DNA of 64,000 bases from Dipteronia dyeriana (GCA_032871835.1 CM065295.1:70488687-70552686); one strand, 5' to 3'; counted from the stretch's first letter, positions 11,898 to 23,950 are shown. Numbers and translations are program-made. The notes: generated from the letters alone by a model not told the origin.

Positions 11898-12166
11898 TGT
11901 AGAATTAAACCAAGTATTATCTTTGTATTTATCATTTTAGATATTATATTGGATTTATCCTTCAAATAATTTCTATTTATCTTTAGTAAGGATTATCATT
12001 AGATAGGATTATCATTGTTTTATTTTTATTGTAATTATCAGTTAGAGGTTTGATGTTATCATGTTACCTCATCCCAGCTACTATAAATAGTTGGCATCAG
12101 TTCATTGTTATAAATCAATTCAATAAACAGTTCTTCAGTAAATTGTTTTGTGTGTTAGTGTTTACA
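11898..12166 (+). repeat. Copia C1 5' LTR
   Basis: 269 bp beginning TGTAGAATTAAACC and ending TGTTTACA. It contains the TATA-like actataaatag at about 12079-12089 that would drive transcription of the element. Confidence 0.95.
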
Positions 12167-12168
12167 TT

Positions 12169-12181
12169 TGGTATCAGAGCC
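12169..12181 (+). other. Copia C1 primer-binding site
   Basis: TGGTATCAGAGCC is complementary to the 3' end of initiator methionine tRNA, the usual Copia primer, and lies two bases after the LTR. Confidence 0.9.
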
Positions 12182-12623
12182 GAATTCGAGGCCAAGAGGG
12201 CAGTAGGGTAGGGTTCAGGAGTTGAGAATCCAAGAGTGGTAGGCGGATCCAGGAGTTGAAGATCCAGGAGTTCGGAGTAACAGCCAGCGACGCCGGACAG
12301 ACCTCCACACAACCCACATGCCGTCGGAAAGTGAGACGAGGTTGTTGTGCCGTTCGAAATCAGCCCAAGAAGTAGTGACGAGTTGACTCATCTTGCCGTC
12401 CATTGCTTGACAGGAGTACATCGTCGTCGACCGAGAAAGTCATTGGAATCGTGACTTGTAGCGATCGTGTGACCAAGAGTAGCAAACGAGAGGGAAAGCT
12501 GGAGAAGGTTTGGTGCGTTTGAAGAACAGTAAAAGCAAAATTGGTTGGTTTGTGATTTTTTGTTGTTTTACTGATTTATTAATTTGTCTTTTATGTTTAA
12601 TTATTATTGTCTTGCAAATTACA

Positions 12624-15600
12624 ATGGCCACCCTTAACAATAATAATAATAACACAATACAACCACAAATACCAAAATTTGACGGAAAAACCAATTTTGA
12701 GTATTGGAGGGTCCAGATGCAACTTTTGTTTGAATACCAGGAGTTATGGATTGTTGTTTCCGAGGGTATTACTGGGACAACGGATGCTGCAACAACCAAG
12801 AAGGATCTAAAAACGAGTTTTTTCATTAACCAATTGTTGGATCTAGTGATCTTTGAGAAAATTGCACATACAACATCAGCAAAACAGGCGTGGGACATTC
12901 TGATGAATACCTACCAAGGAGTAGAGAAGGTGAAGAAAGTCCGCTTACAGACCATGCCAAGGCAGTTGGAGCTTCTCCAAATGAAGAAAATCGAGAAGGT
13001 GTCAAATTACTTCTCACGGATATTGGCACTTGTTAATCAGATGAAGTTCAATGGTGAGAAAATTTCAGATGTTCAGATTATGGAGAAGATTCTCTGAACA
13101 CTAACCGAAAAGTTTGAATACAAGGTGATTGCCATCGAGGAGTCCAAAGATCTTGAGGCAATGACGTTGGATGAGTTTATGGGCTCGCTCCAATCCCATG
13201 AACAACGTCTAGATGAGAAGTCTGAGATCGAGGTGGAGGAAGGTTTGTAGAGCCAGTTGAGTCTTAAGAAAGACAAAGAAGAGACCCGAAAGAATTATGA
13301 GGCAAGCCAGAAGAGTCAAAACTCATAAAATAGGAGGGGAGTTGCTTCCAGATCTAGCCAGGGGAAAGGTGGAGGAGGCAATAACACTAATCAGAAGAGT
13401 AAATATCAGATTCAGTGTTTTAGATGTAAAAAATATGGCCATTACAAGAATGAGTGCAAATCGAATGGGAGAAATTTCCAGGCAAATGTTGTAGAAGATG
13501 GAGACTATTCAGAAACATTGTTGCTAGCGTGTAGCGTAGCAGTGGATGATGCCAAGTACAGATGGTTTCTGGATACAGGCTGCAGCAACCACATGTGTGG
13601 CAGGAAGGAGATGTTCTCATAATTGGATGAGACATTTACTTCGAAAGTGAAGTTTGGGAATGACTCAAAGGTGCCAGTAATGGGGAAGGGTAAAATCTCC
13701 ATCTCTTTGAAGGACGGATCCAAGAATATCATCTCAGAGGTACTATTTGTTCCGAGTCTGCATCGAAATCTGTTGAGCATGGGGTAACTTTCAGAGAAGA
13801 GGTATGATATGCGGATCTACAGAGGGGTATGCACCATCAACGATGAACATAAATGACTGATAGCAAAGGTAAACATGTCACCAAACTGTTTGTTTCCGCT
13901 GTATATTAACAGTGACACTTTACCATGCTTTAGTTCTGTAATCGGAGACGGGAGCTGGTTATGGCATATGAGATTTGATCATGTGAAATTTGGGAGTCTG
14001 AAGCTACTTTCTTCAAGGAAGATGGTTTCAGGATTGCCTGTCATTGAACCTCCTAATAGGGTATGTGAGAAATGTGTTGTGGGAAAAAAACACAGAGACC
14101 CATTTCCTATAAAGAAGACGTGGAGAGCCAGTCAGCCCTTGGAGCTAGTGCACTCAAATCTATGCTCCGTGGAGACTCCGTCAAATGGGGGATATAAGCA
14201 TTTTATTACCTTTATCGATGACTTCAGTAGGAAGGCTTGGGTGTATTTCTTGTAACAGAAGTCAGAAGTTTGTGATGCCTTTAAGAGATTTAAGGCATTG
14301 GTAGAGAATCAGAGTGATAGGTCTATCAAGACTCTGAGAACAGATTGGGGGACATAATATGTTGTCTGTGATGGTTTCTTACAAAAACATGGCATCAATC
14401 ACCAGTTGACAGCAAGATATACTCCTCAACAGAATGGTGTAGCCGAGAGGAAGAATAGAACAGTCATGGACATGGTCAGATGTATGTTACACTTGAAGAA
14501 ATTGTCCAAAGGTTTTTGGGGTGATGCAGTTGCAAGTGCATTCTATCTGTTGAATAGATGTCCCACCAACAGTGTTCTCTGAAAGACTCATCAGGAAGCC
14601 TAGACTCGACTCAAACCCAGCATTGAACACTTATGAGTGTTTGGGTGTATCGCTTATGCTCATGTACCTGATGCTTTGAGAAAGAAGCTTGATGATAAGG
14701 CAGAGAAGTGTATCTTCATCGGCTACAGTCAGGTAACAAAGGGTTATAAACTTTATAATCCAGTGACCGAAAAGGTGATTGTCAGCAGGGACGTTACCTT
14801 TGATGAGCAAGGATGTTGGGACTGGTCTTGCGGTAAGGGGAGCTCTTCTAATATTGATGTTGACCTGGATAAGATTGATGGTCATTCTAGGGATGATCCA
14901 ATTTCGACCCCAGTGGCTCCACCGTCCCAGGTGAACCCACATTCAACAGAATCTTTCCGTCGTCCATAGCGTGAACGGGGTATTACCAGCTCGTTTGCAG
15001 GATTGTGTTCTTAGTAATGACGACGATCCAACAGATGAAGAGTTGGTGAACTTTGCATTATTTGCAGATTGTGATCCTATCACTTATGAAGATGTTGCTC
15101 GTAATGATTGCTGGTTGAAAGCAATGGATGAGGAGATTCGTGCGATTGAGAAGAATAATACATGAGAGCTTATTGATTTGCCAAGTGGAAAGCATCCTAT
15201 CGGTGTTAAGTGGGTGTACAAGACAAAATACAAGTCAAATGGTGAGGTGGAACGCTATAAAGCACGTCTGGTTGCAAAAGGTTACAAGCAAAATCCAGGG
15301 ATCGATTATTTCGAGGTGTTTGCTCTTATTGCCAGACTTGACACTGTTCGCTTGATTGTGTCTCTTGCTGCACAAAATCGCTAGAAAATCTTCCAGATGG
15401 ATGTGAAATCTGGATTTTTGAATGGGGAGATAGGGAAGGAAGTCTACATACAGCAACCTATAGGGTATGTAAAGAAGGGGCAAGAAAATAATGTCTACAA
15501 GTTGAAGAAGGCCTTATTGGGTTGAAACAGGCACCCAGGGCGTGGTATACATGCATTGACACATATTTTATCCAGTATGAGTTTCAGAGATGTCCTTATG

Positions 15601-16558
15601 AGCACACTTTGTATATCAAATCCAACTCCCATTGAGATATTCTTATTGTGTGTCTATATGTTGATGATCTGATTATTACCGGCAATAACCCTGATATGAT
15701 TGCAGAGTTCAAAAGTGCAATGACTGGTCATTTTGAGATGACAAATTTGGAGTCGATGTCCTATTTCCTAGGCATTGAGGTGACTCGGACAGATAAAGGA
15801 ATCTTTGTGTGTCAAAAGAAGTATGCTGGTGATGTGCTGAAAAAGTTCAAGATGGAGGGATGTAAGCCGATATTGACTCCAGTTGAAGAAAGGTTGAAGT
15901 TAGAGAAGGATGGGTCTGGAGAGCGAGTTGATGCTACCATCTTTTGGAGGTTAGTAGAAAGTCTGAGATACTTAACTTCTACCAGGCCTGATATTTCTTA
16001 TGGAGTTAGGCTTATTAGCAGGTTCATGGATTCTCCGAGACAATCTCATTTGCAGGCTGGCAAGCGTACCTTGCGATATGTGAAAGGTATATTGGGTGAT
16101 GATATCTTTTACTCTTCCGCTAACAAAGTCGAGCTTGTTGGATATACGGATAGTGACTGGGCAGGTAATACGGAAAAGAGGAAAAGCACATCTGGATTTG
16201 CATTCCATCTTGGTTCTGGAGTATTTTCTTGGTGCTACATAGGCTGTGTGGCATCGTCGCATGCTTTGAGTTAAAGCATCAACAGGATGCTCCTACAATG
16301 ATCTACTGCGACAACAAGTCCACCATTTCTATGACCAAGAATCCAATCTACCATGGTAGAAGTAAGCACATTGATATCAAGTTTCACTTCATACTTGACT
16401 TGGTGAAAGACAAGGAGATCGTGATCGAGTACTGCCGTTCAGAGGAACAGGTTGCAGACATCTTCACAAAGCCGCTCAAATCTGACATTTTTCAGATGCT
16501 TAAGAAGTTTTTGGGCATGACGAGCTATGAAGGACTTGGTTTAAGAGGAGCTATGTAG
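12624..16558 (+). pseudogene. Copia C1 gag-pol remnant
   Basis: Starts with ATG at 12624 (MATLNNNNNN...IPKFDGKTNF). Visible in order: gag with zinc knuckle CFRCKKYGHYKNEC near 13420; protease WFLDTGCSNHMCG near 13565; integrase with WLWHMRFDH, the GKKHRDPF region and RYTPQQNGVAERKNR near 14420; RT with KARLVAKGYKQ near 15265 and YVDDLIITGN near 15657; RNase H from DSDWAG to QVADIFTKPL, stop at 16556-16558. Stops interrupt gag (TGA 13095-13097, TAG 13248-13250), protease (TAA about 13620), integrase (TAA 14253-14255) and RT (TAG 15382-15384), with frame changes near 15520-15650. About 100 bp around the RNase H AEAEY motif are missing near 16240. The element cannot move on its own. Confidence 0.95.
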
Positions 16559-16822
16559 GATTAAACCAAGTATTATCTTTGTATTTATCATTTTAGATAT
16601 TATGTTGGATTTATCCTTCAGATAATTCATATTTATCTTTAGTTAGGATTATCATTAGATAAGATTATCATTGATTTATTTTTATTGTAATTATCAGTTA
16701 GAGGTTTGATGTTATCAAGTTACCTCATCCCAGCTACTATAAATAGTTGACATCAGTTCATTGTTATCAATCAATTAAATAAATAGTTCTTCAGTAAATT
16801 ATTTTGTGTGTTAGTTTTTACA
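16554..16822 (+). repeat. Copia C1 3' LTR
   Basis: 269 bp beginning TGTAGGATTAAACC and ending TTTTTACA, the same length as the 5' LTR, followed directly by AGCGA. Confidence 0.95.
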
Positions 16823-16827
16823 AGCGA

Positions 16828-17221
16828 ATAGTTGGATTGAGAGATCTGCACATTCATAGACTGATTCTTAAAGAAAAAAACAAATGAGAGGCATATTTGT
16901 GAGAACTGAGAAGAAACATTAGGTATTGAGAAAGCAAAATATAAAAAAAGGATAAGGGAGATGTGGAAGATGTGAATTGAGGTTCAAATAATAGTTGGGT
17001 CATTCCCAAAAAAAAATAATGAAAAATTTTAGCGGGTCTTTCGTTTTGTTTCCCACTTACGATTTTGAAGCCTGTCAAAATTGTTTATTTATTTATTTTT
17101 ATCTAAAATGCTATAAAAGTTGATTAAAATTTTGAAATGCATTGGTTATTGTGTAGCATTCATGGTATTGCTATTCAAAAGTAATAAAATAATAAAATGT
17201 TACCCATTATCTATCGGAAAA
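16828..17221. other. CACTA interior to the right of Copia C1, no gene
   Basis: AT-rich DNA with words such as gctataaaag and gtagcattc that echo the left subterminal region of the CACTA element. No coding signal. Confidence 0.4.
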
Positions 17222-17389
17222 GTTTGGGTATTGACCGGTTAGTATCCAACTATACTGACTCCCCAATGGGATGTTGCTGCGTGATAAAAACTCTTTCACC
17301 TTTTACTATTTTCTCCTTGTTTTGGGTTATGTGGCAACCAACCATTGGTTGGTCAGTATAGCTGGGTACTGACCGGTCAGTACCCAAAC
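17222..17389. mobile_element. Small MITE, family 'gtttgggtactgaccgg', copy B
   Basis: 168 bp with ends gtttgggtattgaccggtta and, reversed, gtttgggtactgaccggtca. Internally it matches the copy at 10530-10668, including atgttgc...gtggcaaccaac.ttggttggtcagtat. Confidence 0.8.
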
Positions 17390-17475
17390 AATATCCTTAT
17401 ATATCTCCTATAACATTTTATAACAAAAGCAATTATAAATGGAAATTTTATAGCTTTTTAAAAAGAATGTTATTA

Positions 17476-17926
17476 GAACATCTCCAATACAATGTTATTT
17501 CAATGTGCTAATACTATAGTTTAGTATTAAGTAAAAAAAAACATCCTCCAATGCAATACCAAATATTGTGTCAAATTTGGCATATGCTATTTTTTGAGCC
17601 AAATTTGGCACAAAGAATAGACTATGCTAAATTTGGCACAACAATAAATGTTGTTTTTTTAATTACAAAAATACTATTATTAATTGTATTGAATGTATTA
17701 ATTATTAACTTTTATAATTTTAAACAATAAAAATATTATATAAATTGAATGCATTAATTATATTTGTTGATTTTTATAATTTTAAATAATAAAAAAAAGT
17801 AAAAATGGCATTTGAAATGGAGTTATGCAATGAAGTACAATGCTAAAATGATGTGCTAAATATATTATTTTACTATTTTTTATGTCAAATTTAGTATTGA
17901 CATTAGCATATGCATTGGATATGGTC
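17476..17926. mobile_element. Tourist/PIF-Harbinger-type MITE, 451 bp
   Basis: Ends GAACATCTCCAAT and, reversed, GACCATATCCAAT, flanked by TTA on both sides (17473-17475 and 17927-17929), the PIF/Harbinger target size. It is AT-rich inside, with repeated aaatttggcac-like words, and has no coding capacity. Confidence 0.75.
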
Positions 17927-17966
17927 TTAAGCAAAGCTATAAAATGTTAAATATTTTGTAGTGTTT

Positions 17967-18379
17967 CCTAGTGAAGTAATATCGGATTTACTTAGCTAAT
18001 CAGTGAATGTGATGTCTTGAACTGTTCAGCCGTTGGTGTAAACCAAGCCAATAGTACTCATAAAATAACATTCCAAACATATTCGAATTCATACGGTTGT
18101 GTTCATTTCAGCCTTGAACAATGAGTGCTTTAGAGAATTCAACCCCATGTAAAATTCTCATAGAAATGGCCACATCTCACACTTATATAGGTGACTACCC
18201 ATAAATAATACCCTGCCATACCCCACTTGAATAAATCAAATTATGAGATCATTAAAAGCATAGTTTAGCCTAAATCTATTGTAGGTAGCACTGCTTCATA
18301 ACACAAGAATGGGAAGGAGATTTTATCTCCGCAGTGCTTGGTAAAGTATACCATAATTTTGTTGTTTCATTTGAACATG
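17967..18379 (-). mobile_element. Copia C2 internal 3' tail
   Basis: Continues bases 8202-8318 on the other side of the CACTA insertion, lying between the RNase H region and the 3' LTR. Noncoding. Confidence 0.5.
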
Positions 18380-19778
18380 GATCTTGGGCTCTTCAGTCAA
18401 CCATGTTAGGTTTCCATTATGGCTATTCTTTACAAGGGCTTCAATCTCATTCCTTTTATTCATCGGTAAACTTGCTCTCTACCCAAAACCTTTGGTAAAC
18501 GGATCCATTAAATCACCTCTTCACTTCACATAGTCAATGGTAATAATACCGTTATAGAGCAGTTATTTGACGGTATTGTGTCTTCAACGTATGTGTCTAG
18601 ACTTACAATTATACATATTACTGTGTGCCCTTCCAATTGCAGATTGACTATCACAATATATACATATAACGGGCACATGCTTGGGCCAACATAGAATATC
18701 TTCTAAAGTTTTTTGAAGCCACTCAACTTCTTCTCTAACCTTATCTAAGGCTATAAATTATGATTCCATAGCAATACGTGTTTGCTTAGTAGATCTCCAT
18801 GATACTGTTGCATTGCCAATTGTAAAGACATATCCACCGGTAGATTTCGAGTCTTTAGTATCAAATATCCAATTAGAATCACAATAGCCCTCAAGTACGA
18901 CAAGATATCATATGTAATGTAGTCCAAATCCTTTGTGTATGTCAAATACTTAAATACTCTAGTTATAACCTTCCATTGATCCTATTCAGGATTACTTGTG
19001 TATCTACTCAATTTGTTAATTGTGTACGCTATATCAAATCTTGTACAATTCATGAAATACTTTAAACTACCAATGATTCGAGCACATTCTACTTGTGAAA
19101 TGCTTTGTCCATCATTTTTTCTAAGATGAAGATTTGAATCATAAGGTGTTTTCACTGGATTAATGTCATATTTACTGAACTTATTCAATATTTTCTCAAT
19201 GTAATATGATTGAGATAATATTAATCCATCAAATGTTATAGAAATTTTAATTCTCAGTATCACATCAGCAACACCTAAATCTTTTATGTCAAAATTACTG
19301 GTCAATTTCTTTTTGCTTGATTTAATCATACCAATATTGCTGCCCATAATCAACATGTCATCCATATAAAGGTAAACAAATACAAATCCCTCTTGAGTGC
19401 TCTTAGTACCACATATATCACCTTCATTTATCTTGAACCCATTTAAAATCATAACTTTGCCAAATTTCAAATGACATTGTTTCAGTGCTTGCTTTAGCCA
19501 TAGACTTAACAAGCTTACACGCTTTGTGTTTTTTACTGGGAACTACAAACCTTTCAGGTTGTTCCATATAGATTTCCTCATCTAAATTGCCACTTAGAAA
19601 TGTCGTTTTAATATCCATTTGATGTATCTCTAGATTGTGCAGTACCGTTATTGCAATCAACATTCTAATGGATGTTATTCTCGTAACTAGTGAATATATG
19701 TCAGAGTACTCTAAGCCTTCCTTTTGCTTATATCCTTTGACAACCAATCTTGCTTTATACTTATCAATCTTCCATCAA
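18380..19778 (-). pseudogene. Copia C2 reverse transcriptase and RNase H remnant
   Basis: On the minus strand from 19778: KYKARLVVKGYKQKEGLEY, then HQMDIKTTFLSGNLDEEIYMEQPERF, then LYMDDMLIMGSN (the YxDD motif appears as YMDD) near 19365, then PVKTPYD and MNCTRFDIAY. RNase H follows with [14 protein letters not shown] near 18840 and IYCDSQSAIGRAHSNMYNCKSRHIR near 18600. The AESEFIAL motif holds a TAA in place of the Glu codon, and frameshifts and stops are frequent, for example between the RT blocks near 19430. The 5' part of RT lies at 21897 and beyond, because an LTR unit split it at 19784. Dead element. Confidence 0.9.
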
Positions 19779-19783
19779 CCTTC

Positions 19784-21149
19784 TGTTGGGGTTTATGTCC
19801 TAAAGATGTAATTTGTAAATGGATTTATGAAATAAATAAAAAAGAAAAGTTCAATTCATTCTTGTTATGTTATTTATTTTATAAACTTGTGCATAAATTT
19901 AACATCCAAGATTGCCGGATGTAATCTTGAACTGTGTATATGAGTGTCATATACGGATGGATACAGTAAGAGACGTGCAATCTAAAGAGTCCATAAATAG
20001 CAAATAAAGCTGGGTACTTTATTTGTGGTTAATATATAGTTACGGTTCATTCTGTAATGTACGATGATTCTATCCTGAATCATTCATATGGAGATATGAG
20101 AATGGAGCCATCTTGTATGATGTGATCATATAGGACTGGGCCATGATCTATATGAATCTCTCACCAAGATCCGTTTATCGATGAGATTCATATATATCAA
20201 CTAATGATGGCTATATGTGGGTGATCTTAATCCTGAGTGACTTATCGACTCCTTCAGGTTAGATCGTGGTCTTTGATATACCATGGGTGAGGTCGGATGC
20301 AGTTCCCGATCAATATGCTCCGTATGTTGGGATTGCGATTTGGCTTGTGGCTGGAAAAGTTTGTACACAATAGTGGAATCCATTCCTTCTTGTGAGAAGT
20401 AGATGGTAGTTCCCTTAAGGGTTGATTCGGGGATTGAACAATATGAGCGCTCTCCTAATTCCGTAAGGAAATAGGATTTATTGTTCATTATAGAATCAAC
20501 GGTACTTAAAGGATATATGTAATTAGAGGGGTATAACAGACATTATGACCCAGCTCTAATTATGAACTACTGTGGAGTATCACACCATGTGTAATAGCTA
20601 TATCGATGGACATCGAGTTGTATCGGTCTGTGTAAAAGCGTCTACAGTTGAGAGAGTACAGCTTTGGATTTTTAGTGGAATAACACCGGAGTTAATAATC
20701 AAGGAATATTATTAATTAAAGAGTTTAATTAATGATTCCGAGGATTATTGGAGCTCAAAATACTGTGGGTCCATTAGGTCCCCTTGCTAGCCCGATCGAT
20801 TTAGGTAACAAGGGTCACGGTTAATTAATTGGATTGTCCAATTTATTGCGTTACAAAAGTGACACGTATATATTCAGGAATTAATTGAATAATGAGATTA
20901 TTTAATTAATGAATATTGATAGTTAAATTAATTAAATAATTAGATTATTTAATTATATTGATAATTATGAATTATAAATTAACTATTAATTGGAGGGTGT
21001 TAGTTGATATATGGATTTATGTGAAGATAAAATAATAGGATTATTTTATTTTACTAAATCATTTATCTAAGTATTTGAATTTAAGTTTAAATTTAAAATA
21101 CTAATTATCACTTTTAATATATTTGATATATATAAAAAGGATAATTAAA

Positions 21150-21197
<48 letters not shown>

Positions 21198-21891
21198 CAA
21201 TTATAACACAAGAGATTGCATTGGATGCATATTGATGTGTATATGAAACAATAATCAAATTAAAAATTTGCATAGGATGCAAATAATTAATAAATATATA
21301 TATATATAATTTAGAAGCAAGCTAGAGATATATTCGTAAGGAAGCTGATTAATATAGACATATATAATTACTGAAGCAGTGGGTGGATTCAGATTGGTGA
21401 AGCAAGTCAAGAAAGTCATATATAAATATATATATATATATATATTTGTCAAAGAAAAAGCAAGCAGAGGCGTTGGCAATATATATATGTGTGTGTGAAA
21501 AACGATGCAAGCTAGAGATATATATATTGTTTCATGTTTTATGTGTTTTTGAAACACATAGAAGAAAGAGTTTCTTCAAATCTCTCTACATTCTCCATTC
21601 AAGTTCCTGAGATCGTGACACGTCCACACACAGTTATCAATCCCGGGAGATAGCGAGGAAGATCGAGTGGTTCAGACAAGAGCATATCGAAAAGTGAAGG
21701 AGCCTCAAAACGTTGGTAATTATATCTTCTTCTGATTATATTGATTACAATTTTCTGTATTTATATATTGTATGTATTGGTTCCGAAAAATAATTACGAT
21801 CAAAAGTTCACCGGTCCCATATACATATATGATCTGTATAAAAATTTTAAAACCTAGTTCCGCTGCGTGACCGATGAACGGGATTCCAACA
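19784..21891 (+). mobile_element. Solo-LTR-like unit A, 2108 bp
   Basis: Begins TGTTGGGGTTTATGTCC, ends GGGATTCCAACA, and is flanked by the perfect 5-bp duplication CCTTC (19779-19783 and 21892-21896). No primer site, polypurine tract or coding domain is present. The same unit, inverted, is at 43790-45969 with a different duplication. The simplest reading is a solo LTR left by LTR-LTR recombination of a retrotransposon with 2.1-kb LTRs. It sits inside the RT frame of Copia C2. It includes (TA)n tracts at about 21152-21186 and 21429-21444. Confidence 0.85.
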
Positions 21892-21896
21892 CCTTC

Positions 21897-22492
21897 AACT
21901 TCCTTTTGAAAATTCATTTACAGCCCAAAGGCTTATTTCCATAAGGAATATCCAATAGTTTTCATGTATGATTCTGCAGGATGGAATCAATTTCAGCATT
22001 AATAGCCTCTTTTTGAAAATAATGCTTCAGAAGAAGACATTGCTTCCTTGAAAGTAAGTGGCTCATTTTCTAACAAATAAGTTAGAAAATCATGACCAAA
22101 AGACTTAGACGTTTTAGACGTCTTGCTTCGTCATGGTTCAACATTGTGTTTTTATCAACTAGATTCTTGGTTAGTACTTTCTCGATGATTGTCTTGGTTA
22201 TTACTAAAAACATCATAAGTTCTTTTAAGAGAACGTTTTTCTTGTGACACCTTATAACGAAATACATTTTCTAAGAAAGATGCATTCCTTGATTCAATAA
22301 TCGTATTAACATGTACATCGGAGATATTAGATTTATGTACAATGAACCGATATGCACTGCTGGTAATTCCATAACCAATAAATATACAGTCAATGGTTTT
22401 GGTGACTATTTTAATTGTTTTAGGGTTAGGGACCGCTACCTTTGCCTAACACCTTCACACTATGAAATATTTATATGAAGGTTGATGACCTT
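21897..22492 (-). pseudogene. Copia C2 integrase-to-RT linker remnant
   Basis: On the minus strand the sequence reads through a region ending NEPLTFKEAM and then the RT start (FQKEVEG) that is cut by unit A at 21892. It joins across CCTTC to the RT piece beginning at 19778. Stops and frame changes are frequent. Confidence 0.7.
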
Positions 22493-22500
22493 TCTATAAT

Positions 22501-23186
22501 TAGGGATGCACGTTTGGGGAATAGGGATGGATATAGATCCCCCCATCCCCATCCCCATCCCCATCCCCACTCCCCCCATCCCCATCCCCACTCCCCCCAT
22601 CCCCATCCCCATCCCCATCCCCCATCCCCCCCCAATTTCCCCATTTGGGAAAAATGGGGATGGGGATGTTTGGGGGGAGGTCCCCTCATCCCCATCCCCA
22701 TCCCCATCCCCAATTTCCCATTTTTCCCGTTTTTCCCTGTTTTCTCGTATCCCCCGTTTCCCCATTTTCCCATTTCTCTATTTAATTATAAATTATAAAT
22801 TAAATTTAAAAAAAAAAAAACAAACCTTTCATTACAAATAAAAAATATCAATGCATTACAAATTCAACATAAAATATTTCAAATAATTCAAATATATATT
22901 ATAATTATATTTATATACTTTTGTGGGAAATGGGGAAATGGGGATCTCCATCCCCCAACCCCATTTCAATTTAATTGTGGGGGAAATGGGGATGGGGATG
23001 GGTCCCCCCATCCCCATCCCCATCCCCATTCTCATTCCCATTTTAATTTGGGGATGAAAATCATCCCCATACCCCCCATTTCCCTATTTTCCCATTTCCC
23101 ATTTTCCCATTTTTCCCAAAAAGAAATCCCCAAATGGGGATGGGGGTACGGGGATTTGGGACCCCAGAGATAAATGTGCATCCCTA
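22501..23186. mobile_element. hAT-type element rich in 'ccccat', 686 bp
   Basis: Ends TAGGGATGCACG and, reversed, TAGGGATGCACA, flanked by 8-bp duplications TCTATAAT (22493-22500) and TCCATAAT (23187-23194) with one mismatch. The interior is long runs of ccccatcccc near the left and their complement-like ggggatgggg near 22655 and 22990, interrupted by an AT-rich centre. Open frames across the runs (Gly-Met or Pro-Ile-Pro repeats) are by-products of the repeat. A degenerate relative is at 32170-32886. It disrupts Copia C2. Confidence 0.85.
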
Positions 23187-23194
23187 TCCATAAT

Positions 23195-23420
23195 TCATAT
23201 GGGATTTTGTCTAACTTTTTATGAGGCAACTTGTTAAGAATATAATTTGCTAAGAGCAATGCTTCCCACCATAAATTATGGGATGCCTAAGAAGTTATCC
23301 ACATATCATTCATCCTCTCTTTTAAAGTACAATTATTACGCTCAGTAATACCATTTTGTTGAAGTATATATAGGGAAGTAATTTGGTGAATAATCCCATG
23401 TTCGGCACAAATGTAAGGCA
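23195..23420 (-). pseudogene. Copia C2 integrase remnant
   Basis: Minus-strand frames give HGIIHQ, then LQQNGITERNN (the conserved catalytic-Glu region of integrase) near 23350, then ANYILNKLPHKKLDKIPYELW. Stops and frame changes are present. The element seems truncated at about 23420; no gag or 5' LTR of this copy was found. Confidence 0.8.
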
Positions 23421-23669
23421 CAAATGTAAGGTCCAATTCTAGTTAGATTTTCCCATGCCCAAATTACTTGCCGGTCAAAGACATGATCCAAGATTTTGTT
23501 AGATAGGCCCAAAAGCCAAAGCCTAAGCCCAATTAGACTCAATAAGAAATAAATAATAATAATAGAATTTTAAGTGAAGAGGCAATCTGTTGCCAGGTGG
23601 AGTGCATGTGCGTGTGGTGGCAAGTGTGTAAGTGCATGTGTATAGCGTGGCTTATATATAATAATATGA
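23421..23669. other. Unassigned stretch
   Basis: Contains gttagataggcccaaaagcc, which resembles the edge of another retroelement, and an (aataat)n run. No gene seen. Confidence 0.3.
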
Positions 23670-23836
23670 TTAGTGTTAGACAATCCAAAAATTTAGTCCA
23701 AATTTCAACCCAAATGATGTGGCAAGTGAGTTGTTATCACCACATAAAATATGGGATGATGTGGTTAATGAAAAAATCACTTGTCACGTCATTTGGGTTG
23801 AAATTTGGACTAAATTTTTGGATTGACTAATATTAG
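23670..23836. mobile_element. Foldback MITE, family 'caatccaaaaatttagtccaaatttcaa', complete copy
   Basis: Both arms of about 60 bp pair almost perfectly: left from tagacaatccaaaaatttag to gatgtggcaagtga, right the reverse complement with a few changes. Outer ends pair as ttagtgttag with ctaatattag. A half copy is at 55526-55642. Confidence 0.85.
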
Positions 23837-23903
23837 TATAATAATATATATAGATATGTAAGTGAGAAATTCGGCGAAGGGATAGATTTGTGCCAAGACA
23901 AAA

Positions 23904-23919
23904 AAGAAAGAAAGGAATA

Positions 23920-23950
<31 letters not shown>

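Larger units (their letters stand above)
11898..16822 (+). mobile_element. Copia C1, complete LTR retrotransposon, inactive
   Basis: Two 269-bp LTRs (11898-12166 and 16554-16822), both TG...CA, are flanked by the perfect 5-bp duplication AGCGA (11893-11897 and 16823-16827). A primer-binding site lies two bases after the 5' LTR and a purine tract aagaggagct just before the 3' LTR. By hand alignment the LTRs differ at about 15 positions, near 5-6 %, which points to an insertion roughly a few million years old under common plant rates. Internal order gag, protease, integrase, RT, RNase H is that of Copia. It lies inside the CACTA element, so it is younger than that insertion. Confidence 0.97.
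8319..17963. mobile_element. CACTA-type (En/Spm-like) element, non-autonomous, with nested insertions
   Basis: The left end is CACTACAACAAAATTGG and the right end, read inward on the minus strand, is CACTACAAAATATTTAAC. Both are flanked by the 3-bp duplication TTT (8316-8318 and 17964-17966), the size expected for CACTA transposons. Subterminal DNA on both sides carries scattered words such as gctataaaat and tagcatt, as is usual in the group. I see no TNP2-like transposase, so this looks non-autonomous or decayed. It sits in the 3' tail of Copia C2. Its 9.6 kb includes Copia C1 (4.9 kb), a hAT-type element and several MITEs, so the original element was clearly shorter. Confidence 0.7.

Noticed and set aside
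22460..23041. Overlapping open frames of about 100 codons on both strands (Gly-Met, Pro-Ile-Pro-His repeats)
   Set aside because: They are translations of the ccccat/ggggat arrays of the hAT-type element, without any non-repeat domain.
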